Assembly: GCF_014268815.2 (NCBI RefSeq)
Contig: NZ_JABWRE020000001.1
Location: 5,513,212-5,577,211 of the forward strand
Length of the DNA: 64,000 nt
DNA from: Pseudomonas urmiensis
GTDB taxonomy: Bacteria > Pseudomonadota > Gammaproteobacteria > Pseudomonadales > Pseudomonadaceae
Direction: 5' to 3'
Under the pieces are notes generated by a model that was given only the letters and a program-made list of their open reading frames with translations, had not been told where the DNA came from and searched no databases. A program made the position numbers and the translations under genes. Shown one piece after another: positions 16,902 to 26,871 of this stretch. Position 1 is the stretch's first letter, and the number at the start of each line of letters is the position of its first letter.

Positions 16902-17078
16902 ACCCACGATTGCGCCTCACCCCTCCCCGACGAATTTCCGCTATGGTTAATGTTTCCTTAATAGCCAATGCACACAATACATATCGGAAAACTCGATCAT
17001 CCGAGTCAGATTTTTCCGCTTTTATTCGATACGTTACGCGATAGTCTGTGCACAGCTTTCACGGGGAAATACGCCAAC

Positions 17079-17630
17079 ATGCAAGTTCGTAACTCACCTT
17101 CTCGCTATGGCCTGGTCAGCATCGTCATGCACTGGGGTGTGGCCTTGGCAGTCTTCGGTCTGTTTGGCTTGGGCTTGTGGATGGTCGGTCTGGACTACTA
17201 CAGCCCGTGGCGCAAATCTGGCCCTGATCTGCACAAAAGCATCGGCCTGGTGCTGTTGGCGGTGATGCTGCTGCGTGTGCTCTGGCGCTTCATCAGCCCG
17301 CCGCCACCGGCGCCGGCCAACCATGGGGCATTCACCCGCATGGCCGCCAAGCTGGGGCATCTGGCGCTTTACCTGGGGCTGTTCGCGGTGATGATCGCCG
17401 GTTACCTGATCTCTACCGCCGATGGCGTCGGCATTCCGGTGTTTGGCCTGTTCGAAGTGCCAGCGCTGGTCAGTAACCTGCCCGACCAGGCAGATACCGC
17501 TGGCGAGATCCATTTTTACCTGGCCTGGGGCCTGGTGATTTTCGCCGGCTTGCATGGTCTTGCAGCACTGAAACACCATTTCATCGACCGTGACGCGACC
17601 CTGATCCGCATGCTGGGCCGCAAAGCTTGA
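17079..17630 (+). CDS. Cytochrome b561 family protein
   Basis: 183-residue inner-membrane di-haem cytochrome b of the prokaryotic b561 (CybB-like) type, expected to move electrons from quinol. Four membrane segments are visible (about 16-34, 50-68, 88-108 and 145-165), with haem-ligand His candidates in [23 protein letters not shown] and LKHHF. The start at 17079 ([19 protein letters not shown]) follows a GGGGAAA site; 37 codons upstream are open but not family-like. It lies 31 bp before a YceI gene; b561-YceI pairs are common, so one operon is likely. The upstream region 16905-17050 is AT-rich and is the likely promoter. Confidence 0.92.
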   Translation: MQVRNSPSRYGLVSIVMHWGVALAVFGLFGLGLWMVGLDYYSPWRKSGPDLHKSIGLVLLAVMLLRVLWRFISPPPPAPANHGAFTRMAAKLGHLALYLGLFAVMIAGYLISTADGVGIPVFGLFEVPALVSNLPDQADTAGEIHFYLAWGLVIFAGLHGLAALKHHFIDRDATLIRMLGRKA

Positions 17631-17661
17631 CTCTCAACCTCAATTGCAAGGAATAGAAAGG

Positions 17662-18240
17662 ATGTTGAAAAAGACTTTTGCCGCTCTGGCGCTCGGTACC
17701 GCTCTGCTCTCTGCTGGCCAGGTCATGGCTGCCGAGTACAAGATCGATAAAGAAGGCCAGCACGCGTTCGTTGACTGGAAAATCAGCCACCTGGGCTACA
17801 GCTTCATTCACGGTACCTTCAAGGACTTCGATGGCAACTTCACTTGGGACAGCGCCAAGCCTGAAGCCAGCAAGATCAGCGTCGATCTGAAAACCGCCAG
17901 CCTGTGGTCCAACCACGCTGAGCGTGACAAGCACATCGCCAGCGCTGACTTCCTCGACGTGAAGAAGTACCCAGAAGCCAAGTTCGTCTCCACCGCGGTC
18001 AAATCGACCGGCGACAAGACTGCCGACGTGACCGGTGATCTGACCCTGCACGGCGTGACCAAGCCTGTTACCTTCAAGGCTGTGTTCAACGGTGAAGGCA
18101 AGGATCCATGGGGCGGCGAGCGCGCTGGCTTCAACGCCAAGACCACGCTGAACCTGAACGACTTCGGCATCAAGGGCCCAGGCCCAACTTCGCAAACCCT
18201 CGACCTGGACATCAGCGTCGAAGGCGTCAAGCAGAAGTAA
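17662..18240 (+). CDS. YceI family periplasmic lipid-binding protein
   Basis: 192 residues with a clear signal peptide ([19 protein letters not shown], cleavage after VMA near residue 22). The mature part is the YceI lipocalin-like barrel that binds polyisoprenoids: [51 protein letters not shown]. It probably serves quinone or isoprenoid handling with the upstream cytochrome b561. The AAGGAATAGAAAGG ribosome site fixes the start at 17662. A strong terminator follows. Confidence 0.94.
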   Translation: MLKKTFAALALGTALLSAGQVMAAEYKIDKEGQHAFVDWKISHLGYSFIHGTFKDFDGNFTWDSAKPEASKISVDLKTASLWSNHAERDKHIASADFLDVKKYPEAKFVSTAVKSTGDKTADVTGDLTLHGVTKPVTFKAVFNGEGKDPWGGERAGFNAKTTLNLNDFGIKGPGPTSQTLDLDISVEGVKQK

Positions 18241-18252
18241 TACGCTGCTCCA

Positions 18253-18292
18253 GACATGAAAAAGCCGCCCCATTGGGCGGCTTTTTCATGTC
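18253..18292. terminator. Bidirectional intrinsic terminator
   Basis: Perfect 18-bp inverted repeat (18253-18270 and 18275-18292) around CATT, with A-run and T-run ends, lying between convergent yceI and the RhlE-type helicase gene. It should stop transcription in both directions. Confidence 0.93.
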
Positions 18293-18305
18293 TGCGTGAT
18301 CCGAA

Positions 18306-20213
18306 TCAGCGATTGCGGGTCAGCAGGGCCGGGCGCTCGCCACGCGGGCGGCTCGGCAGATCGTCCAGTTGCTCAGGCGTTGGGTAACGGTCGAGCTTGG
18401 ATTCCTTGCGGATGATCACGGGCTGGCTTTGCGATTCACGCGGATTGCGTACCGCTGGCTCCTGACGCGAAGCCTCGTCGCGGCCCGCCGAGCGGTTGCG
18501 ACCTGGGTTGCCATCACGGCGACCACCGCCATTGTTGCTGTTGTTGCGCGGACGTTTCTCGCCCGAACCCTGGCGTGGCTGGCCGCCGTTATTGCTGCGG
18601 CCCTGGTTTTGCCCGCCAGCGCCTGCGCCGCGTTGGCCGCTGCCCTGCGCCTGACCCTGGCCAGCAGCGCCACCTGGGCGACGGTTGCGGCCTTGGTTCT
18701 TGGCGTTCTGGTAGGGGCTGACGTAGTCGGCGCGGTTGCCGAAGTTATCCACTTCGTCGTCCAGGAACTCGTCGGGTGCGCGGTTGGCCGGCGCTGGCGG
18801 AACACGGCTTTCACCCTGGCCAGCCTGCTGCTGACGCGGCTTGCCATCACGCGACTTGCGCGGCTGCTGTTGCTGCTTGTCGGCGGATTTGCTCTTTTCG
18901 GCCGACTTCTCAGCTGCCTGGGGCTTGGCCTTGCCTTTATCCTTGCCCTTGTCTTTGCGCCCGCCATTGCTGTCTTTGCCAGCTTCGCCGCGCGACTGGT
19001 TACGACCGCCGCGACCGGTGTTTTGCGGGCGCTCGCGCACCTCTGGCTTTTCGGCTTCAACCTGGCTGGCATCAAAGCCCATCAGATCGCCATCCGGGAT
19101 CTTCTGACGGGTGACGCGCTCGATGCTCTTGAGCAGTTTCTCTTCGTCTGGCGCGACCAGCGAGATGGCTTCACCGGAGCGCCCGGCACGGCCAGTACGG
19201 CCAATGCGGTGAACGTAGTCTTCCTCGACATTGGGTAGCTCGAAGTTGACCACGTGCGGCAGCTGGTCGATATCCAGGCCACGGGCAGCAATGTCGGTGG
19301 CAACCAGGATACGTACGGTGTTGGCCTTGAAGTCGGCCAGGGCCTTGGTGCGAGCGTTCTGGCTCTTGTTACCGTGGATCGCGGCGGCAGGCAGGCCGTG
19401 CTTTTCCAGGTACTCGGCCAGGCGGTTGGCGCCGTGCTTGGTACGGGTGAACACCAGCACCTGTTCCCAGGCGCCGAGGGTGATCAGGTGCGCCAGCAGG
19501 GCACGCTTGTGGCTGGCCGGCAGGCGATAGACGCGTTGCTCGATCCGTTCGACCGTGGTGTTCGGCGGCGTGACCTCGATGCGCTCGGGGTTGTGCAGCA
19601 GCTTGTCGGCAAGGTCGGTGATGTCTTTGGAGAAGGTCGCCGAAAACAGCAAGTTCTGGCGCTTGGCTGGCAAGCGCGCCAAGACCTTCTTGACGTCATG
19701 GATGAAGCCCATGTCGAGCATGCGGTCGGCTTCATCGAGTACCAGGATCTCGACATGGGACAAGTCGACCTTGCCCTGGCCAGCCAGGTCCAGCAGGCGA
19801 CCGGGGCAGGCGACCAGGACGTCGACGCCCTTGGCCATGGCCTGAATTTGCGGGTTCATGCCGACGCCGCCGAAGATGCAGGCGCTGACCAGGCTGAGGT
19901 CGCGGGCATACACCTTGAAACTGTCGTGGACCTGAGCCGCCAGTTCGCGGGTCGGGGTCAGGACCAGTACCCGCGGTTGACGCGGGCCGTGGCGCTGGGA
20001 CTTGTCGGGGTGGCCACCCGGGAACAGGCGCTCAAGAATCGGTAGGGCGAAACCGCCGGTCTTACCGGTACCAGTCTGGGCGGCAACCATCAGGTCGCGG
20101 CCTTGCAACACGGCGGGAATGGCCCGCTGTTGCACCGGGGTGGGCTGGGTATAGCCCGCTGCCTCGATAGCGCGGACAAGAGCCTCGGAGAGACCGAGGG
20201 AAGCAAAGGACAT
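18306..20213 (-). CDS. rhlE: DEAD-box RNA helicase, RhlE type
   Basis: 635-residue ATP-dependent RNA helicase for ribosome assembly or RNA turnover. Motifs are the Q motif ([10 protein letters not shown], 25-34), Walker A AQTGTGKT (45-52), PTRELA, DEAD (160-163), SAT, and the RecA-2 motifs including [11 protein letters not shown]. From about residue 375 there is a long disordered tail rich in Arg, Gly, Gln, Asn and Lys, typical of RhlE-like enzymes in Pseudomonas. A TTG two codons earlier is open, but ATG 20213 has an AGGA site at good distance. RhlE-like genes are several per genome, so the exact paralogue is not certain. Confidence 0.9.
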   Translation of the reverse strand: MSFASLGLSEALVRAIEAAGYTQPTPVQQRAIPAVLQGRDLMVAAQTGTGKTGGFALPILERLFPGGHPDKSQRHGPRQPRVLVLTPTRELAAQVHDSFKVYARDLSLVSACIFGGVGMNPQIQAMAKGVDVLVACPGRLLDLAGQGKVDLSHVEILVLDEADRMLDMGFIHDVKKVLARLPAKRQNLLFSATFSKDITDLADKLLHNPERIEVTPPNTTVERIEQRVYRLPASHKRALLAHLITLGAWEQVLVFTRTKHGANRLAEYLEKHGLPAAAIHGNKSQNARTKALADFKANTVRILVATDIAARGLDIDQLPHVVNFELPNVEEDYVHRIGRTGRAGRSGEAISLVAPDEEKLLKSIERVTRQKIPDGDLMGFDASQVEAEKPEVRERPQNTGRGGRNQSRGEAGKDSNGGRKDKGKDKGKAKPQAAEKSAEKSKSADKQQQQPRKSRDGKPRQQQAGQGESRVPPAPANRAPDEFLDDEVDNFGNRADYVSPYQNAKNQGRNRRPGGAAGQGQAQGSGQRGAGAGGQNQGRSNNGGQPRQGSGEKRPRNNSNNGGGRRDGNPGRNRSAGRDEASRQEPAVRNPRESQSQPVIIRKESKLDRYPTPEQLDDLPSRPRGERPALLTRNR

Positions 20214-20432
20214 GGGCAATCCTGTTCTCGTGGGGGCTAGGCCCTATGGGGTGATCTGCCTGGCGCGACGGGCATCTGAGGGATGCGATCGCGTCCGGTC
20301 CAGCTGGGCGTTCACTGCGCATCCGGGAGGCGGCGGGCGTGCATTTGAGGTGCATGGCCGACGGTCGAGATGCCTACTGCGAGGCCGAGCGTCCGGGCGT
20401 GAGCCGGGCGGGAAGGCCCGAGTATAACAGAG

Positions 20433-21221
20433 CTATCGCAGCGTGCCGCGTTCCTGCTGCTCAATGGCGTCATCAAACCGCTCGGCGTCGCCCGCATAGC
20501 GCGCGCTAATGGCGGCGTAGGCGGGCTCGCGCTTGAACTGGCGTAGTTCGTCGGCGAACGCTTGAGCGAGTTTCTGCCGTCCAGGCTTCTGCGCAAGCCC
20601 CAGATACTGCGCGTGACGGCTGATCAGCAACGGCTGCTCCTCGACCTGCTGCAGCAACCCCAATTGATGGCGCAGGAAGCGGCCGACCTGGCGATCGGTC
20701 ACCAGCGCATCGATGCGCCCTAGCATCAGCTTGCCGAAGTTGGCTTCATGGGTGGGCGCGGCCTCGCGCTTGAACAGCGCAGACTCGTTGAAATGCGCGC
20801 CGTAGGCATAACCGGGTGAGGTGCCAATGGTCAGGCCGGCAAGGTCGTGCAGGTGTGTGATCAGCGGACGCTGGACACGTTTGCGAAACACCACGAATTC
20901 AACATTCGATAGCGGTTCGTCTGGGTAGATCATGTAGGTTTTACGCGTGTCGATCTGGAAGATGTCGAGCACACCGTCGACCTGGCCCTGTTCGACCATC
21001 GCCAGGCAGCGCTTCCAGGGCAGGAACTGCCAGTCGACCTCAATGCCCAGGCGCTTGAACACTTCCCGTGAGACTTCGTAGTCGATGCCTTTCGGTTGGC
21101 CGTTTTCCTGATAGATGTAGGGCGCCCAGTCATCGGATACCAGGCGCAGGCGCTCGGCCTGAGCCAATGAACTCAGGCAAACAAGCAGCAGAAGGCCAAG
21201 AAGGCGGGCGAGGTCTGGCAT
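20433..21221 (-). CDS. Periplasmic solute-binding protein (type II PBP fold)
   Basis: 262 residues with a signal peptide (about 1-22, cleavage near AQA) and the family 3 extracellular solute-binding fold: LRLVSDDWAPYIYQENGQPKGIDYEV, VDGVLDIFQIDTRKTYMIYPDEPL, IDALVTDRQVGRFL. Such proteins bind small polar ligands, often amino acids. No permease or ATPase gene is adjacent, so it may serve a distant transporter or a signalling receptor. About 220 bp separate it from the helicase gene downstream; that gap is GC-rich and probably holds the helicase promoter. Confidence 0.85.
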   Translation of the reverse strand: MPDLARLLGLLLLVCLSSLAQAERLRLVSDDWAPYIYQENGQPKGIDYEVSREVFKRLGIEVDWQFLPWKRCLAMVEQGQVDGVLDIFQIDTRKTYMIYPDEPLSNVEFVVFRKRVQRPLITHLHDLAGLTIGTSPGYAYGAHFNESALFKREAAPTHEANFGKLMLGRIDALVTDRQVGRFLRHQLGLLQQVEEQPLLISRHAQYLGLAQKPGRQKLAQAFADELRQFKREPAYAAISARYAGDAERFDDAIEQQERGTLR

Positions 21222-21284
21222 GGCCGCAGAGTACGCGCTAAGTGAAAACGTGACCAGTGCAGCCTGGCCACGTTGAGGGCCGGG

Positions 21285-22361
21285 TCAGGCTCGCGAATCC
21301 TTGAGCAGATGGCGCTCGACTTCTTTGTGCCGGCGACCCAGTGACAAGCGCAAGCCAGGCTGGCGCAGGCATTGGCGCAATTGCTCTGCCTCCATTCGAC
21401 CATGGCGCTCGTGCAGGTTCTCCAGGGCCTTGTCCCACCACGCCGGGGCGCAGGCTCGGTCGAACTCATTGGCATAGGCGTAGCAGCCATACAGCAATTC
21501 GCGGGCGAACTGGCGCTGATGGCTGGGCAGGGTCAGGCTCATGGCCTTGTAGCCCAGCCGGTGCAGGGCCGGAGGTCGGGGCAGTTGATCGTTGACCAGG
21601 TACACGTCGGCCAGCGCCGCTTCACTGAGCGGGTCGTCACCGTGCTTGTGCAGCCAGGCCTGGATCTTCGCCCGGAACTGCGCCTTGCGGCTCCAGTAGT
21701 GATGGATCACGTCGGTACATTCGGCGAGTTCAAGGGTGCGATAGGCGGCGACCGCCAGGCAGAACTCTTCCAAAGTGTAGGCCTGGCGAGCCTGCGGGTA
21801 GTACTCGTCCATCAAGGCGATGGAGTGATCGAGCGTCGCTGCGTCAGCCGCGGTCAGGCCGATTACCCCAGAGTTGACCAGCGGCATCTGCGTGTCGGCC
21901 AGCCCGCGTGCTTGCAGGGCCTGATGCAGGGTCTTGTACAGCTGGCAGTCGGGGTTTGCGCCATAACGTGCGCCAATGGCGTTGCACAGCAGCGTGCCGG
22001 TCTTGATGCGACGGAACAGCTGCATCGGCGATTGGCGGAAGAATGTGTCGGTGTCGATCAACACCGCCAGCGGGTGCTGCTCAAGCAGCTGGCGCATCAG
22101 CACATGCTTGCTGCGGAAATGATAACCGTGCGGCTGGTTCCAGGCCTTGCGCGTTGCTTCGTCCAGCGCATGGACGACAACTGGCAGCTTGGCGTAGGGC
22201 TCGGGAGAGTCTGTGTAGACCTGGATATCGATCGCTTCATCGGGCGTCTGGCGCAAATGTGCCAGGGCGCTGACGATGCTGAAGCAGGCTTCCTGGTGGT
22301 AGGTGGCCGGGCCGAATGCGAGGTAAACCAGTTGAGGCTTGGAGGGATGTTGGGGATGCAT
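21285..22361 (-). CDS. Putative GT-A-fold glycosyltransferase, unnamed family
   Basis: 358 residues, cytoplasmic, no signal peptide. The N-terminal half looks like a nucleotide-sugar GT-A fold: LVYLAFGPATYHQEACFSIVSAL at the start, then LAVLIDTDTFFRQSP with a DxD metal motif (about residues 98-112), then MPLVNSGVIGL. A His/Trp-rich segment (TDVIHHYWSRK) follows and may close the active site. The C-terminal third is helical and Arg/Glu-rich. The family is a guess from the DxD motif and fold pattern; the acceptor and sugar are unknown. It stands alone between metF and a solute-binding protein gene. Confidence 0.6.
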   Translation of the reverse strand: MHPQHPSKPQLVYLAFGPATYHQEACFSIVSALAHLRQTPDEAIDIQVYTDSPEPYAKLPVVVHALDEATRKAWNQPHGYHFRSKHVLMRQLLEQHPLAVLIDTDTFFRQSPMQLFRRIKTGTLLCNAIGARYGANPDCQLYKTLHQALQARGLADTQMPLVNSGVIGLTAADAATLDHSIALMDEYYPQARQAYTLEEFCLAVAAYRTLELAECTDVIHHYWSRKAQFRAKIQAWLHKHGDDPLSEAALADVYLVNDQLPRPPALHRLGYKAMSLTLPSHQRQFARELLYGCYAYANEFDRACAPAWWDKALENLHERHGRMEAEQLRQCLRQPGLRLSLGRRHKEVERHLLKDSRA

Positions 22362-22396
22362 TCCGTGCAGTAACCTATCGAGGAGCCAAAATGAAT

Positions 22397-22425
22397 AAGG
22401 CTTTAGCCTAAGCTAAAGCCTTTTT
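22397..22425 (-). terminator. Intrinsic terminator after metF
   Basis: Nine-base-pair stem (GGCTTTAGC 22399-22407, GCTAAAGCC 22412-22420) with a CTAA loop, flanked by A and T runs. On the minus strand it is followed by TTATTC and further T residues, so it may end the ahcY-metF region; it reads even better on the plus strand, where no gene precedes it. Confidence 0.7.
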
Positions 22426-22460
22426 CATGTCCTCATATTCTTGTTACCGGCGATTGACGG

Positions 22461-23306
22461 TCAACGAGGAAGCTTGAGGTTGTTCCAGATCGCCAGGCTC
22501 GCTTCGGCCTGGTTCAGGGTATAGAAGTGCAGCCCTGGAGCGCCGCCTTGCAGCAGTTGCTCGCACATGCGGCTGATCACTTCCTCGCCGAACGCCTGGA
22601 TGCTGGCGGTATCGTCGCCGTAGGCTTCCAGTTGCTTGCGAATCCAGCGTGGCAGCTCAGCGCCACAGGCGTCGGAGAAGCGCGCCAGTTTGCTGTAGTT
22701 GGTGATCGGCATGATGCCGGGCACAACCGGGATGTCGACGCCCATCTGCTGCACGCGCTCGACGAAGTAGAAGTAGCTGTCGGCGTTGAAGAAGTACTGG
22801 GTGATGGCGCTGTCGGCGCCAGCCTTGACCTTGTGCACGAAGTTGGCCAGGTCAGCCTCGAAGTTGGGCGCCTGCGGGTGCATCTCCGGGTAGGCGGCCA
22901 CTTCCAAGTGGAAGTGATCGCCGGTTTCCTGGCGGATGAACTCGACCAGGTCGCTGGCGTAGCGCAGTTCGCCCGAGGCCATGCCCATGCCCGAAGGCAG
23001 GTCGCCACGCAGGGCGACGATGCGCTTGATGCCGGCCGCTTTGTATTCGCCAAGCAATGCGCGCAGGTCGGCCTTGGTGTCACCCACGCACGACAGGTGC
23101 GGAGCGGCAGGGACTTTCACTTCGCTTTCCAGCTGCAGCACGGTATTGAGCGTGCGGTCACGGGTCGAGCCGCCAGCGCCGTAGGTGCAGGAGAAGAAGT
23201 CGGGGTTGTAGCTTGCCAGCTCACGGGCAACGCCCATCAGCTTTTCATGGCCGGCTTCGGTCTTGGTCGGGAAGAATTCGAAACTGTAACGGCGTTCTTG
23301 GGACAT
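22461..23306 (-). CDS. metF: 5,10-methylenetetrahydrofolate reductase
   Basis: 281-residue FAD TIM-barrel enzyme that makes 5-methyl-THF for methionine synthesis, the methyl donor step of the SAM cycle. Family features are YSFEFFPTKT near the start with the catalytic Glu, FFSCTYGAGGSTRDRT, VALRGDLPSG, AYPEMHPQAP and ITQYFFNADSYFYF. A GTG lies one codon earlier (23309); ATG 23306 with GAGGAACG upstream is preferred. It follows ahcY on the same strand after a 160-bp gap with a hairpin and degenerate repeats. Confidence 0.97.
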   Translation of the reverse strand: MSQERRYSFEFFPTKTEAGHEKLMGVARELASYNPDFFSCTYGAGGSTRDRTLNTVLQLESEVKVPAAPHLSCVGDTKADLRALLGEYKAAGIKRIVALRGDLPSGMGMASGELRYASDLVEFIRQETGDHFHLEVAAYPEMHPQAPNFEADLANFVHKVKAGADSAITQYFFNADSYFYFVERVQQMGVDIPVVPGIMPITNYSKLARFSDACGAELPRWIRKQLEAYGDDTASIQAFGEEVISRMCEQLLQGGAPGLHFYTLNQAEASLAIWNNLKLPR

Positions 23307-23315
23307 CACTCGTTC

Positions 23316-25073
<1,758 letters not shown>

Positions 25074-25172
25074 GGTTTTCTGTCGATTAATCGAGACGAT
25101 AGTCGATGGGTAATGGAGAGCGGCGGCAGGCTCTGCCATCATGACTGCACGTAAGCCAAGCCGTCAGGAGCA

Positions 25173-25577
25173 ATGATGAACTTCCACACCCGCAAGTGGG
25201 TTAAACCCGAAGACCTCAACCCTAATGGCACGCTGTTCGGTGGCAGCCTGCTGCGCTGGATCGACGAAGAGGCGGCGATCTACGCCATCGTCCAACTGGG
25301 CAACCAGCGCGTGGTCACCAAGTACATGTCGGAAATCAACTTCGTCAGCGCTTCGCGTCAGGGCGACATCATCGAGCTGGGCATCACCGCCACCGAGTTT
25401 GGCCGCACCTCGATCACCCTCAAGTGTGAAGTGCGCAACAAGATCACCCGCAAGAGCATCCTGACCGTGGACAAGATGGTCTTCGTCAACCTGGGCGATG
25501 ATGGCCTGCCCGCGGCGCACGGGCGGACGCAGATCAAGTATGTGCAGGATCAGTTCCCGGATACCGCCGTCGAATAA
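25173..25577 (+). CDS. Acyl-CoA thioesterase, YciA type hotdog fold
   Basis: 134 residues; hydrolyses acyl-CoA to free acid and CoA. The hotdog fold is seen in NPNGTLFGGSLLRWIDEEAAIYA (17-39; the Asp/Glu in LRWIDEEA is catalytic), VTKYMSEINFVSASRQGDIIE and SILTVDKMVFVNLGDDG. Two adjacent ATG codons at 25173 and 25176 follow AGGAG; the second has the better spacing. Divergent from ahcY. The IS110 element was inserted 39 bp after its stop. Confidence 0.92.
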   Translation: MMNFHTRKWVKPEDLNPNGTLFGGSLLRWIDEEAAIYAIVQLGNQRVVTKYMSEINFVSASRQGDIIELGITATEFGRTSITLKCEVRNKITRKSILTVDKMVFVNLGDDGLPAAHGRTQIKYVQDQFPDTAVE

Positions 25578-25624
25578 GCGGCTGGCGTGGGGCTTGGGCT
25601 ATAGGGGCGTGGGAGATTCTATGG

Positions 25625-26581
25625 TTATGGGCAAGCCAATTTCATAGCTCTGGTGATGTATTCGCCCTGATTTTTCATCAGGGCGAAAGCCACGCGGGCA
25701 AGCTTTCGAGCCAAGATGACCAAGGCTTGGGTTGTTGCTTTACCGCTGTTTCGATGCTGCTCATAAAGGTCTCTCCAAGCGGCCGACCTGCTGGCGGACA
25801 TTGCCGCGTTGTGCAGCAAACGACGGATCTCTGAACATCCCCGCTTTGTCAGGCGACGACGTCCATTCGTCTGCCCAGAGTCATTAACTCGCAGGTCCAT
25901 TCCAAGGAATGCGATGAAGGAGTCACTGTTTTTAAATTCGCCTCTGACAAAGGCCATGACTAATGCCGCAGCGGTCAGAAAACCAATTCCTTCTACGGCT
26001 TGGCAGCGAGCCACTTGTTCTTGTAGTCCGGCTTCTCGGAGCACGTCCTTAAGTTTTTTCTGAATCAGTAAATCGAGGCGGTCTATCGATTTGACGAACA
26101 CTTCGAAGGCGCTCTTCAAAAGGCTTTCATTGGCCCAGCTCTGAGTCATTGCAGTGCGCGCTGTCACCAAGGCAGCTCTGCGTCGCAGAAGGCTCTGGAC
26201 CTTGCCGTAGACGGCGGGAGGGGGGCTCCAGGGGCGAAGATCTTCCCCTTCGTTTCTCAAGAACCGGGACAACAATCTCGCATCAGAAGGGTCAGTTTTG
26301 ACTCGTCCTCCAACACTTTTCCGATAGTTGCTCAGTTGAAAGCCATCAATGACATAAACCTCAAGACCCGCACCATGGGCTAACTCGACCAGGTCCAAGT
26401 GATAGACGTTGGTCGCTTCAACTGCGATAGCCGTGTTGAGCGGCTGTTGTTTCAACCATCGCTTGATGTCGGGTTTTGAATTTTTCAGTTTGATTACCTC
26501 ATCACTAGCGTCGTGATGGATAACCAACTCAGCCTTTGCGACGTCCGTACCCACGATCAGTTTGCCTGCCTGCATTGCCAT
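25625..26581 (-). CDS. IS110-family transposase (DEDD recombinase)
   Basis: 318 residues. The N-terminal RuvC-like DEDD domain has D13 (GTDVAKAE), E55 (VEATNVYH), D97 and D100 (TDPSDARLL). The C-terminal Tnp_20 domain has GIGFLTAAALV, FIAFLGMDLRVNDSGQ with the likely nucleophile S235, and RRLLHNAAMSA. All catalytic residues are present and the frame is intact, so the element may be active. IS110 enzymes use an RNA guide encoded in the element; here the only non-coding space large enough lies upstream of this gene, as in the IS110 subgroup. Confidence 0.95.
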   Translation of the reverse strand: MAMQAGKLIVGTDVAKAELVIHHDASDEVIKLKNSKPDIKRWLKQQPLNTAIAVEATNVYHLDLVELAHGAGLEVYVIDGFQLSNYRKSVGGRVKTDPSDARLLSRFLRNEGEDLRPWSPPPAVYGKVQSLLRRRAALVTARTAMTQSWANESLLKSAFEVFVKSIDRLDLLIQKKLKDVLREAGLQEQVARCQAVEGIGFLTAAALVMAFVRGEFKNSDSFIAFLGMDLRVNDSGQTNGRRRLTKRGCSEIRRLLHNAAMSASRSAAWRDLYEQHRNSGKATTQALVILARKLARVAFALMKNQGEYITRAMKLACP

Positions 26582-26623
26582 GGGCGGTTCTCCACGTTAA
26601 GGTTTTTCGGCTTGAAGGGGTTT

Positions 26624-26770
26624 CACCAAGAGGCGCTGGCTTGCTTCTATCGTCGCTTGCAAACGATGCATTCTTTATCGGCGCTTTGGTGGAAGGGGTG
26701 GGGCGATGTCTCCCACGGTCTGTACTGCTGCGAACAGTCAGAATCGGGCATTTAGTCCCACCACCCCTTC
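26624..26770 (-). ncRNA. Candidate IS110 bridge RNA (target and donor loops)
   Basis: In transcript sense (minus strand) two adjacent stem-loops are visible. Loop 1 is closed by a 10-bp stem (26761-26770 with 26692-26701) and holds GCCCG (complement of 26745-26749) and, further 3', CGTGGGAG (complement of 26710-26717). GCCCG equals the REP target left of the CT core, and CGTGGGAG is complementary to the target at and right of the core. Loop 2 is closed by CACCAA/TTGGTG (26686-26691 with 26624-26629) and holds AGAAT, equal to the element end at 25616-25620, and CAAG, complementary to core plus element start. This is the order of guides in a bridge RNA. The true RNA ends are unknown. Confidence 0.65.
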
Positions 26771-26871
26771 AAGTCTAACCATACAAGCGGGCTCGCCCCG
26801 CGATGCGAGGGTGAACCCACCGCTGCCATCGCGAGGCAAGCCCGCTCCCACGAGTCCAACAAATCGCTCTT

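Larger units (their letters stand above)
25616..26786 (-). mobile_element. IS110-family insertion sequence inserted in a REP
   Basis: About 1.17 kb, bounded by the two halves of a REP palindrome. One transposase gene covers most of it; 9 bp lie after the transposase stop and 205 bp before its start. The dinucleotide CT (AG on the plus strand) is present at both junctions (25614-25615 and 26786-26787), as the recombination core of IS110-type elements is. Short subterminal inverted repeats TATGGTTA (25620-25627) and TAACCATA (26776-26783) are present; there are no longer terminal inverted repeats, as expected for the family. Confidence 0.9.
25608..26852. repeat. REP pair interrupted by IS110 element
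   Basis: CGTGGGAG at 25608-25615 and GCGGGCTCGCCCCGCGATG at 26787-26805 are two parts of one REP split by the insertion sequence; joined, they match the opposite arm 26827-26852 (reverse complement) in 24 of 26 positions. Removal of 25616-26787 (or equivalent, given the duplicated AG) restores a standard inverted REP pair. Confidence 0.88.

Noticed and set aside
25609..26716. GTGGGAGA (25609-25616) and TCTCCCAC (26709-26716) as terminal inverted repeats of the insertion sequence
   Set aside because: The right copy lies 70 bp inside the element and the left copy lies mostly in the flanking REP. They are better explained as target and complementary guide in the candidate bridge RNA.
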